In this document: positions 25,800 through 33,264 of the stretch, piece by piece
How positions within the stretch are numbered: position 1 is the stretch's first letter
How the letters are laid out: each line of letters starts with the position of its first letter
Source: Clostridiales bacterium
Lineage (GTDB): Bacteria > Bacillota > Clostridia > Saccharofermentanales > Saccharofermentanaceae
Assembly: GCA_017427465.1 (NCBI GenBank)
Contig: JAFRST010000035.1
Span: 1-64,000 of the forward strand
Reading direction: 5' to 3'
DNA length: 64,000 bases
Program-made: the position numbers and the translations under genes
Notes under the pieces: model-generated
The model's input: the letters and a program-made list of their open reading frames with translations, nothing else
What the model was told of the DNA's origin: nothing
The model's database searches: none

Positions 25800-26987
25800 T
25801 TATTTATTCAAACCCTTTTCGAGTGAGGGATTGATAATGTTATCGATAATAAATGATGCCGTCTGATCGATCTCATCGAAATGAACAGTCTTAGGAAGCG
25901 TTACGCCAAAGGCCTTTTCAGCCTTAGCGATAAGTGCATCCGTATAGATAAGGCAGCCGTCCTTGATATCCTCGACGCCGTCAAGGGCAAGGGACTGTCT
26001 GTTCTTTGAGATCATGTCTTCCATAGAGAAAACGCTGTCATCGATCTTGCAAGTAGGCTCAGCGCCTGTACCGTCAACGACGACCGGGAATCCGCCGATG
26101 TTACCGAAAACACCGGGTGTATGGAATGTAATCTTCTTATTCTCACGGATAGCCGTAAGAATGCTGTTGATTATATCGAAGTTAGATGAAGCGTTCATCA
26201 TGTTGCGCTTTGAATCAGTAGGCATTGAGATGACACACTTCTTAAGGATATCAGCCTGGTCGACATCGATCTTCTCACCCTTGTAAGAAACGCTTAAGAG
26301 CTGCTCAACGCCTTCATTCTGGCCTTCTTTGCTGATTACAACGTCATGGAAATGAGCTGTAGCCATGGTAACATCGATGTTCCAAAAATCTTCAATACCC
26401 TTCTCTGCAGCGATTGCGAACTTAAGTCTCGGGAGCAAATGGTTTAAGTTACCTGAACCGAAGTCAGGATAAGCTTTTCCGGCGCTCTTGAGCCACGGGA
26501 TAGTGCCGTCTGAATAAGATGTGTTGATAACAACGCCCTTACCGTCAGCTTTCTCGTAAGCGAGCATGATATTGCGGATATACTTGATGGAAAGCGGTGT
26601 CCAGATACCGTAAGCACGTACATTCTTCCATGAAATGGTACCGTACTTAAGACCTGAATAAACACGACTCGTATTGACGATGAAGTCCGGCTGGTACTTG
26701 GAGATAACTGCTGCGATGGAATCTACATTCTCGAGATCGCAGGTACCGTCAACGATAACGTTTGATCTGTTCTGTCGCCTGATGAGTGCAGCTACACGCG
26801 CAATATTTACGTCGCACTGGAGCTTATCGGCATTGCGGCCTGCAACGATGATCTCGAGCTTCTCGTCTGCTGTAGAGAGAAGATACTCAAGTAGATAATT
26901 ACCTACGCTGCCGAGACCGATGATCATGACTTTGATCTTACCTTCGCTGTCGTGCTGTTTGATGAGCTTTAACTTGTCGTTGATCAT
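25800..26987 (-). CDS. NAD(P)-binding saccharopine-dehydrogenase-like protein
   Basis: The 395-residue protein has an N-terminal Rossmann fold with the dinucleotide motif GLGSVGNYLLEYLL at about residues 25-38, followed by VAGRNADKL, and a larger C-terminal part with ITFHTPGVFGNIGGFPVVVDGTG. It looks like the saccharopine-dehydrogenase/homospermidine-synthase-type oxidoreductases, but the substrate is unknown. It is placed between aepY and a nucleotidyltransferase gene in the phosphonate part of the operon, with 13-16 base gaps. It might modify a phosphonate aldehyde or a sugar; nothing in the sequence settles this. Confidence 0.65.
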   Translation of the reverse strand: MINDKLKLIKQHDSEGKIKVMIIGLGSVGNYLLEYLLSTADEKLEIIVAGRNADKLQCDVNIARVAALIRRQNRSNVIVDGTCDLENVDSIAAVISKYQPDFIVNTSRVYSGLKYGTISWKNVRAYGIWTPLSIKYIRNIMLAYEKADGKGVVINTSYSDGTIPWLKSAGKAYPDFGSGNLNHLLPRLKFAIAAEKGIEDFWNIDVTMATAHFHDVVISKEGQNEGVEQLLSVSYKGEKIDVDQADILKKCVISMPTDSKRNMMNASSNFDIINSILTAIRENKKITFHTPGVFGNIGGFPVVVDGTGAEPTCKIDDSVFSMEDMISKNRQSLALDGVEDIKDGCLIYTDALIAKAEKAFGVTLPKTVHFDEIDQTASFIIDNIINPSLEKGLNK

Positions 26988-27003
26988 ATCCTGTTATCCT
27001 TTC

Positions 27004-27762
27004 TTATAATCCTGCAATTATAAAATCATTGATCGTATTACAATTGATCCACGTCTTCATGGGTATAACGTTGATATTCTTACCGTTCTTGGCAAGTGTC
27101 TGGAAATACTCATTGATAAGTACAAGATTAGTTCCCTGGTGACCTTCATCGGGAATCTCATTCGTAACACGGCTTAAAAGTTCGCTGTCAGTAAACTTCC
27201 AGATCTGTCCGGAGTTATAGATAGCCGTGAAAGGCTCGTTTATGGCGAGCTGGCCGTGCGAAGTATCATATATATAATGAGGTACTTCATTGAGATCATA
27301 ATAGAGAGCAACTGCTTTCTTAGCTCTGATCGCTTCGCTGTTTATTGTGATTACGCTGTCAGAAGAATCACTTACAGCCTTAAAACTCTCATCATCAACG
27401 AAAAGATCGCCTTCAGCAAAGAGCAGTTCGTCAAAATCCGTTCCATACTTCTCGATAACTGCTTTAATACCAAGATAAAGGCTCCATCCGGAACCGTATT
27501 CTTTGTAGAATTTGTTATCTACAAGGAGAACCTTTTCGCGGAATTCATCAGACAAAACATTATTGATGTAATCCTCAAGTTCACTGATAAGAAATCCACC
27601 TACGACAACAAAAACATCATAATCAGCAGCCTGTGTGAGCATGTGATTAAGAAGTGTCTTCTTCGGGTCTTCCCTGTTATAAATGCACTTTACAGTAGGC
27701 TTTCCGACCGACTCGGAGAACCTTGTGGCAGAACCTGCAACTGTAGTAAGAAATATCCTCAT
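27004..27762 (-). CDS. Nucleotidyltransferase of the MobA/sugar-nucleotide type
   Basis: The 252-residue protein has an N-terminal Rossmann-like start TTVAGSATRFSESVGKPTVKC, where the usual GGxGTR loop is AGSATR followed by the Lys of the KP pair. The later FAEGDLFVDDE supplies the metal-binding Asp. It therefore probably makes a nucleotide-activated compound from NTP and a phosphate or phosphonate. It overlaps the epimerase gene upstream by four bases (ATGA). It is one of four nucleotidyl-transfer modules within 8 kb in this phosphonate region, the others being in the PEP mutase, the 30857 protein and the PntC fusion. The substrate is not known. Confidence 0.72.
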   Translation of the reverse strand: MRIFLTTVAGSATRFSESVGKPTVKCIYNREDPKKTLLNHMLTQAADYDVFVVVGGFLISELEDYINNVLSDEFREKVLLVDNKFYKEYGSGWSLYLGIKAVIEKYGTDFDELLFAEGDLFVDDESFKAVSDSSDSVITINSEAIRAKKAVALYYDLNEVPHYIYDTSHGQLAINEPFTAIYNSGQIWKFTDSELLSRVTNEIPDEGHQGTNLVLINEYFQTLAKNGKNINVIPMKTWINCNTINDFIIAGL

Positions 27763-28754
27763 GAGTTCTTCCTGAAATCGACGATCATGTCGATGCCTTC
27801 CGACAAAGTGATCTTAGGCTCCCAGCCTGTTCTTGTCCTGAGCTTTTCGGTGCTCAAGACACGCCTTACAGGATCAGACTCCCTATATCCTGAGAATGTG
27901 ATCTCCGGATTCTCAATACCGAGCTTCTTTGCAATTAGAGCTACAAGATCAAGGATAGAGATCTCTTCATCTGTAGCGACGTTGTATACGCTTCCGTCCA
28001 TAGCATCATCATGCTCGAGCAGATGAAGAACTGCCGCGCAGCTGTCGATGTTATGAAGGAATGTTCTCTTGTTGATCTTGGAATTCTCAAGAAGAACTAC
28101 CTTGCCGTTATCGATAAGGCTGTTAACGATGTGAGGAAGAATGTGCTTGGCAAATCTCTCATTCTTGCTGTAAACGTTCGCAAATCTTAATGATGCGCCG
28201 CGGATCTTACCGTTATCTACGGCATCTTTCATGAAGAACTCCGTAAGGAGCTTACCTGTAGCATAAGATGTTCTCTGGCTGTGCTCAGCATCAGACATGA
28301 GGAGATAATCACTCTCCTTAACGCCTCCTTCCTTGAAGGACTGCATCGAATAAACTTCAGAAGTTGAGCAGTTGATATTAGCGTCAGCGCCAACAGCGAT
28401 AGCCTGGTCAAGGAATGTTCTCATGCCGACTACGTTAGTATCGAATGTAGTATTTACACGATAGAAATACTCTGTATGAACAACGGCAGCGCAGTTGATA
28501 TAGAAGAGCTTATCGTAATTCTTCTTCTCCCTGTTAACGAGATATCCGATCTCAGCCATTTGTGCGTTGTTGTTGATATCGTACTGGAAGAAAGTAAATC
28601 GCGGATCGTCGATGCAGTCTTCTACTGTATCAATAGATGAGCAAAAGAAATTATCGAAGCCGATTACGCTTCCCTTATTGCCTGCAAGGATCTGCCTTAC
28701 AAGCTCATTTCCGGTCATTCCGGTTACGCCGCTGATTACATAGAGATTGTTCAT
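27759..28754 (-). CDS. NAD-dependent epimerase/dehydratase (extended SDR)
   Basis: The 331-residue protein is an extended short-chain dehydrogenase. It has the N-terminal GVTGMTGNELVRQ nucleotide loop, NCSTSEVYSMQ, the catalytic YATGK, and the late VYNVATDEEISILDL typical of nucleotide-sugar epimerases. It should alter a nucleotide-sugar for the surface polysaccharide, perhaps the one activated by the adjoining nucleotidyltransferase. I chose the ATG at 28754 with GGAG ten bases upstream; a GTG at 28763 would overlap that site. The next gene overlaps by four bases. Confidence 0.82.
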   Translation of the reverse strand: MNNLYVISGVTGMTGNELVRQILAGNKGSVIGFDNFFCSSIDTVEDCIDDPRFTFFQYDINNNAQMAEIGYLVNREKKNYDKLFYINCAAVVHTEYFYRVNTTFDTNVVGMRTFLDQAIAVGADANINCSTSEVYSMQSFKEGGVKESDYLLMSDAEHSQRTSYATGKLLTEFFMKDAVDNGKIRGASLRFANVYSKNERFAKHILPHIVNSLIDNGKVVLLENSKINKRTFLHNIDSCAAVLHLLEHDDAMDGSVYNVATDEEISILDLVALIAKKLGIENPEITFSGYRESDPVRRVLSTEKLRTRTGWEPKITLSEGIDMIVDFRKNS

Positions 28755-28759
28755 GTCAA

Positions 28760-29503
28760 TCACACTCCATTCGTTAATCTGTCTCTATAGAAAGTATCCA
28801 CATCTTCTGTGAATAGACTCTGTTCATATTTAATATCGTAAGGAACCGATATCAGGCTTATGCCCTTCCCGGTATCAAGGATAGCATACTGGGCCTTCGG
28901 ATTATGGTTCCTGGGCTGACCTACGCTGCCCGGATTAATAAACGTAACCTTCTTCTTGTTGCGATATTCCGGGTTGTTGCATTCATAGAACTTCTCGAAA
29001 ACATGAGCATAATGGCTGTGTCCCGAGAGCACGTAATCGTATGCCTCATAACCGGCAAAAGCGCCATCAGTACCATTTCCTTTGTCAGGGAAAATCGACT
29101 TCCAGTAAGGATCCGTAAGGCTTCCGTGAACGGCAAGGAACTTCTTGCCGTCAAGCTCGAACTCGAACTTTCCAGACTTGCCTTCAATCGCTTCAAGATA
29201 CGAGAAAGACTCAGGACTAAGGTTTTTCTTGGTATTCTTAGCTGATACTCTGCCGCGCTCAGAAGAAAACCTTGAGTAATCGTCCTCCATTATCGCCTGC
29301 TCATGGTTGCCCCAGATGTTGCAGACAACAGGAATATCAATATTTCTGATAATGGAAATAGCTTCATTAGAGCGCATTCCGTAATCGATAAAGTCGCCTA
29401 ATAAAGCTATTTTTTGCGGGTTATGGTTGGTCTTAATATCTCTTAAGACACTTTCTAACGCAGAAACATTACCATGTATGTCAGATAATATCGCTATTTC
29501 CAT
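28760..29503 (-). CDS. Metallophosphoesterase (YfcE/MJ0936 type)
   Basis: The 247-residue protein has the calcineurin-like metal motifs in order: SDIHGNVSAL (D-x-H), LGDFIDYG (G-D), WGNHEQAI (G-N-H-E), VHGSLTDP and SGHSHYAHVF (G-H-x-H). It is a two-metal phosphodiesterase or phosphomonoesterase. Within the phosphonate region it may hydrolyse a nucleotide-activated or phosphorylated intermediate, but its natural substrate is unknown. It begins 12 bases after the stop of the PEP mutase gene. The ribosome site is weak. Confidence 0.85.
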   Translation of the reverse strand: MEIAILSDIHGNVSALESVLRDIKTNHNPQKIALLGDFIDYGMRSNEAISIIRNIDIPVVCNIWGNHEQAIMEDDYSRFSSERGRVSAKNTKKNLSPESFSYLEAIEGKSGKFEFELDGKKFLAVHGSLTDPYWKSIFPDKGNGTDGAFAGYEAYDYVLSGHSHYAHVFEKFYECNNPEYRNKKKVTFINPGSVGQPRNHNPKAQYAILDTGKGISLISVPYDIKYEQSLFTEDVDTFYRDRLTNGV

Positions 29504-29515
29504 ATCGTGCTTTCA

Positions 29516-30817
29516 TCAAAGCTCATCGATAAGAGAAATGATCTCTTTGATCGGGAGCAATCTGGAATCTACTTCGGCAGCTCTGTGGTACTTGAGGATG
29601 TCCTCAGCTACAGACTTCATAGCCGGGAATGCAGCTCTAGTAAGCTGGTTAGCGTAGATAACGATATTTACACCGTGTGCAGCAAGCTCATCTTCAGTAA
29701 TCGTATTGAAAGAACTCGGTACAACGACAATAGGTGTTTCTTTATTGAATTCTCTGAACTTATCGCAGAATTCGCAGATCTCGGCAGGATCCTTCTTACG
29801 GCTGTGGATCATAATACCGTCAGCGCCGGCTTCGACAAAAGCCTTGGCACGGGTAAGAGCATCTTCCATGCCCTGCTCGAGGATAAGGCTCTCGATACGT
29901 GCGATGATCATGAAATCTTCAGAGAGCTGGGCATTCTTACCTGCTCTGATCTTCTCTGAGAAATGCTCAATGGAATCCTGTGTCTGCTTAACTTCTGTTC
30001 CGAACAGGCTGTTCTTCTTAAGACCTGTCTTATCTTCGATAATGATGGCACTTACGCCCATTCTCTCAAGTGAACGGACAGTATAAACGAAATGCTCGGT
30101 AAGTCCGCCCGTATCACCGTCGAAGATGATCGGCTTTGTAGTAACTTCCATAACATCGTCAATTGTCCTGAAGCGGCTTGTCATATCAACGAGCTCAATA
30201 TCAGGCTTGCCCTTGGCTGTGGAATCGCAAAGAGAGCTTATCCACATAGCATCGAACTGATCAATGTGCTCGCCGTTTGCAACTATTGTCTTCTCGGCAA
30301 TAAGGCCTGTAATACCGCTGTGGACCTCTATAGTCTTAACGATAGGCACCATCTTAAGAAGCTTTTTTAGTCTTCCTCTTCTGAACTCAGGCATTGCGAG
30401 CTTCTCAGACATCTGACGGTCGATCTTCTGGATCTTCTCGTTATATGTATAAGGAACTTCAACGAGTTCTCCGCCGTATTCTGCAAGGAGGCCCAGGATA
30501 TTATCCTTGATGACAGCCATAGCAGGAGAGCTCCAGTTGTTGCCGTGAACGATATAATCAGGGCGAAGCTCCTTAACAACCTCATCGTACATGATGTGGT
30601 TCTGGACGATAACGTTGTCGACGCCCGGAATGGCCTTGATCATCTCGATCTTCTCTTCAACAGTCTTCTGAGGGAATCTGTTGTATCTTACCATCTCAGA
30701 ATCACAAAGGACTCCGACGGTAACAGAACCCAGCTCTTTAGCCTTGTTGATGATGTTTAAATGTCCTTCATGGATAATATCGGTACAAAAACAGGTGTAA
30801 ACCTTCTTGTCACTCAT
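29516..30817 (-). CDS. aepX: PEP mutase with N-terminal cytidylyltransferase domain
   Basis: The 433-residue protein has two parts. Residues 1-135 form a nucleotidyltransferase fold of the glycerol-3-phosphate cytidylyltransferase type, with the HxGH motif in IHEGHLNIINKAKELG. From about residue 150 it is a PEP mutase, with VIFDGDTGG-like IIFDGDTGGLTEHF and the hallmark EDKTGLKKNS, the pattern that separates PEP mutase from isocitrate lyases. The enzyme turns PEP into 3-phosphonopyruvate, the entry into C-P compounds. I chose the ATG at 30817 because GGAGG lies eight bases upstream, and a GTG at 30832 would overlap it. An extended -10 box (TGATATAAT, 30851-30859) lies just upstream and could be a weak internal promoter. 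Confidence 0.92.
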   Translation of the reverse strand: MSDKKVYTCFCTDIIHEGHLNIINKAKELGSVTVGVLCDSEMVRYNRFPQKTVEEKIEMIKAIPGVDNVIVQNHIMYDEVVKELRPDYIVHGNNWSSPAMAVIKDNILGLLAEYGGELVEVPYTYNEKIQKIDRQMSEKLAMPEFRRGRLKKLLKMVPIVKTIEVHSGITGLIAEKTIVANGEHIDQFDAMWISSLCDSTAKGKPDIELVDMTSRFRTIDDVMEVTTKPIIFDGDTGGLTEHFVYTVRSLERMGVSAIIIEDKTGLKKNSLFGTEVKQTQDSIEHFSEKIRAGKNAQLSEDFMIIARIESLILEQGMEDALTRAKAFVEAGADGIMIHSRKKDPAEICEFCDKFREFNKETPIVVVPSSFNTITEDELAAHGVNIVIYANQLTRAAFPAMKSVAEDILKYHRAAEVDSRLLPIKEIISLIDEL

Positions 30818-30856
30818 CTCAAATTCCTCCACTTCCTATATCAAAACCCTATTATA

Positions 30857-31564
30857 TCATTCTCTTCCGTGAATTCTTCTTGCAGCAAGCAAATCATTAA
30901 CAGAATCTACTTCTGTCCATTCATAGCTGGAGATATCAATATAATAAAGCTTGAAATCTTTCTTAAAGATCAGCTGTACGAGCGCATTCTCATACCACTG
31001 ATCGTAGAAACCGTCCTCGATCATGCTGTTCATCTCTTCTCTCATAAGAAGAGCACTTGCACGGTCAAGCTTGGTAATACCGGCATATTCACCGTAATAG
31101 CTCTCAAGATCCTTGCTCATAACGAGAACCTGGTTGCCGGATACTTCAACGTTATAATCGCCGTCTGTCTTAATAGAACTGTCAACGAAAACGCAAGGCT
31201 TATCAACTTCTTTGCACATAACCTCGCGGACAAGATCATCAGACATAACGATATCGCCGTCGATAAGAACTACGTTATCGGCATCAAGCTCATCTCTTGC
31301 AAACCAGAGAGAAGCGATTGAATTTGTAACTTCATAGAAAGGGTTATAAACGAACTTAACACCCTGTACCTGCTCCTCGATAGATCTGTGCATGTGACCG
31401 GTAACGATAATAATATCGGCCTCTTCATCATATTTCTTGATAAGAGCAACCATTCTCTGAAGAAGAGTCGTGTGCTCATCAAGCTTATACATTGACTTAG
31501 GGTGGCTCAATGTAAGGGGCTGAAGTCTTGTGCCCTTGCCTGCTACCATAAATATGTATTTCAT
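30857..31564 (-). CDS. Nucleotidyltransferase, LicC/choline-phosphate cytidylyltransferase type
   Basis: The 235-residue protein has the start MVAGKGTRLQPLTLSHPKSM, the activating G-x-G-T-R loop and Lys of sugar and choline-phosphate nucleotidyltransferases. VLIDGDIVMSDD supplies the metal-binding Asp, and a late SSYEWTEVDSVNDL the second acidic site. The length and pattern match small LicC-like CTP transferases. It could activate a phosphonate or a phosphoalcohol for a LicD transferase. It overlaps the DUF2284 gene by four bases. Because a PntC fusion is present in the same operon, this protein is likely to act on a different substrate or be a back-up. Confidence 0.78.
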   Translation of the reverse strand: MKYIFMVAGKGTRLQPLTLSHPKSMYKLDEHTTLLQRMVALIKKYDEEADIIIVTGHMHRSIEEQVQGVKFVYNPFYEVTNSIASLWFARDELDADNVVLIDGDIVMSDDLVREVMCKEVDKPCVFVDSSIKTDGDYNVEVSGNQVLVMSKDLESYYGEYAGITKLDRASALLMREEMNSMIEDGFYDQWYENALVQLIFKKDFKLYYIDISSYEWTEVDSVNDLLAARRIHGRE

Positions 31565-32142
31565 ACGTTTATACCTCCCGGTAAAGTCTCAATAGGATTC
31601 TGCCACAATAACAATCCGAGTCTCATAAGCTTCTGATCTGTCGGGAACTCTATTTCCACGCCAAACTTGGCAGCCGTCTTTAAGACGTTCATGCCTGTAG
31701 CTTCGAGCGGACTTCTGGACATGTAAGGATTATTGCATCTTTCTTTTCCACATCCGCCCTTGCACAATTTGCATGAACCTCCGCCAAAAGAGATTGCTGT
31801 AGAACGGTTGTGGTTATAGCACCATTTCTCTAATTCCAAGAGAGTCTTATGGAGAACGACACTTGATTCGTTTCTGTAATATTCGAATCTGTCCTTGTCA
31901 GAAACATCGAAAGTGAAATATACGAATAAGCCTTCATCGTATTCGGAGAACATCTTCGGATAATCGATATCAGGAAGATTCGGCGGACAACGCCAATTCC
32001 TGCCATATCGTCCGCAATAAAAGCAGTTCATCTTTACGCATTCTTCAAAGATGGTTTCTTTCGGATCCATAAAGACGCACTCTGCTTCAGGAGCATAGTT
32101 CTTACAGCATTCTATCAGACTTTTATTTAACGCCTCTTCCAT
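31561..32142 (-). CDS. DUF2284 metal-binding protein
   Basis: The 193-residue protein is rich in Cys: MNCFYCGRYGRNWRCPP in the first third and GGSCKLCKGGCGKERCNNPYM in the second. This is the DUF2284 pattern, thought to bind a metal or Fe-S cluster; the function is unknown. It lies between the AepZ-like gene (15 bases) and the LicC-like nucleotidyltransferase (four-base overlap). DUF2284 is often found alone, so its place in a phosphonate-glycan operon is notable. Confidence 0.8.
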   Translation of the reverse strand: MEEALNKSLIECCKNYAPEAECVFMDPKETIFEECVKMNCFYCGRYGRNWRCPPNLPDIDYPKMFSEYDEGLFVYFTFDVSDKDRFEYYRNESSVVLHKTLLELEKWCYNHNRSTAISFGGGSCKLCKGGCGKERCNNPYMSRSPLEATGMNVLKTAAKFGVEIEFPTDQKLMRLGLLLWQNPIETLPGGINV

Positions 32143-32157
32143 ATGATTTACCTCATA

Positions 32158-33234
32158 TTACATGCCGAAAAACACTTTTATCTCTTCAATAAGATTATCG
32201 TAATCTTCAAACTTAAGATCACCCACATGAGCGACTCTGATACTTCTCTTGCCGAGCTCTCCGCCTACGGGGTTAACCATGATATGCTTCTCATCTTTAA
32301 GATAAGCGAAGAAATCCATAGCAATATCCTTCTCAAATCTAATAGGCGAAATAGCATTTGAAAGCGGATAAGAAGGCAGATAGATGGGCAGTTCCTTTAT
32401 CTTGTTCCTGAAATAAAAGCATCTGTCTTCAACTTCCTTGATACGGTTCTCTATACCCTGCTCATCGATTTTGTGCAGCATATCATTGAGTTCGAAGCAA
32501 ACTCCGACCGCAGGTGTGAACGGGGTCTGGCCCCTTTTCATGTTTACGAAATAATCCTTAAAATCGAAATACAAAGACTGAACATTATTCCTCTCGACTT
32601 TCTCGATCATCCGGGGATTCAAAGTAACGAGAGAAAGACCCGGAGCAAGGCATAAGCCCTTCTGGGAACTGATGATCGTGGCATCAATATGGTTTTTCTC
32701 CATATAGTAAGGATCTGCAAGGAATGAGCTGATAGCATCAACAACCAGGTAAAGATTGTTTCTGTCGCAGAAATCCCTGATGATATTAATGTCGTAAAGC
32801 TGACCGGTGTATGTCTCATCGATATTTACGAGCAAGCCGGTAAAACCCTTATCTTCAAACTTATCAAAGTGAGAAGCGACTAAAGTCTCATCCTCGCCAA
32901 GCTTTAAAGCTTCGAAAGGAATATTATGGATCTCGCAGATCTTCTCGAATCTCTGACCGAATGTTCCGCCTGATATAACCAGGAGCTTATCATTGGAATT
33001 AAAGCAGTTCATAACGGTAGCTTCCATTGCGCCGCTTCCTGAACAGGTAAGGAATACTACTTCGGAATCATCTGAAGCGAACTGGATCTTTTTTAACAAT
33101 CTCTTGTTATCAAGCATCAATTCGGAGAATTCGGGGGTTCTGAAATATGGAACTACATTGGACCTTACATCAACCGTACTCTGATACATCTGGGTGGGGC
33201 CGATAGTAAATAACTTATAATCTTCCATTTTCAT
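32158..33234 (-). CDS. aepZ: Class V aminotransferase, 2-aminoethylphosphonate type
   Basis: The 358-residue protein is a PLP-dependent aminotransferase of the class V / AepZ type. It has FTIGPTQMY at the start, TCSGSGAMEATVMNC binding the PLP phosphate, VVDAISSFLADP with the cofactor Asp, and the Schiff-base Lys in ISSQKGLCLAPG near residue 192. In AEP pathways this enzyme converts phosphonoacetaldehyde to 2-aminoethylphosphonate with alanine or another donor. The ATG has an AGAGG site seven bases upstream. The PntC fusion encoded just before carries another, unrelated-type aminotransferase domain, so one of the two may use a different substrate. Confidence 0.82.
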   Translation of the reverse strand: MKMEDYKLFTIGPTQMYQSTVDVRSNVVPYFRTPEFSELMLDNKRLLKKIQFASDDSEVVFLTCSGSGAMEATVMNCFNSNDKLLVISGGTFGQRFEKICEIHNIPFEALKLGEDETLVASHFDKFEDKGFTGLLVNIDETYTGQLYDINIIRDFCDRNNLYLVVDAISSFLADPYYMEKNHIDATIISSQKGLCLAPGLSLVTLNPRMIEKVERNNVQSLYFDFKDYFVNMKRGQTPFTPAVGVCFELNDMLHKIDEQGIENRIKEVEDRCFYFRNKIKELPIYLPSYPLSNAISPIRFEKDIAMDFFAYLKDEKHIMVNPVGGELGKRSIRVAHVGDLKFEDYDNLIEEIKVFFGM

Positions 33235-33264
33235 ATATATACCTCTTTTATTACTAAAAAATAA

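Noticed and set aside
30851..30859. An internal promoter before aepX
   Set aside because: An extended -10 box is present but no -35 box; it overlaps the end of the upstream gene in a run of tightly linked genes, so it is mentioned only as a weak possibility.
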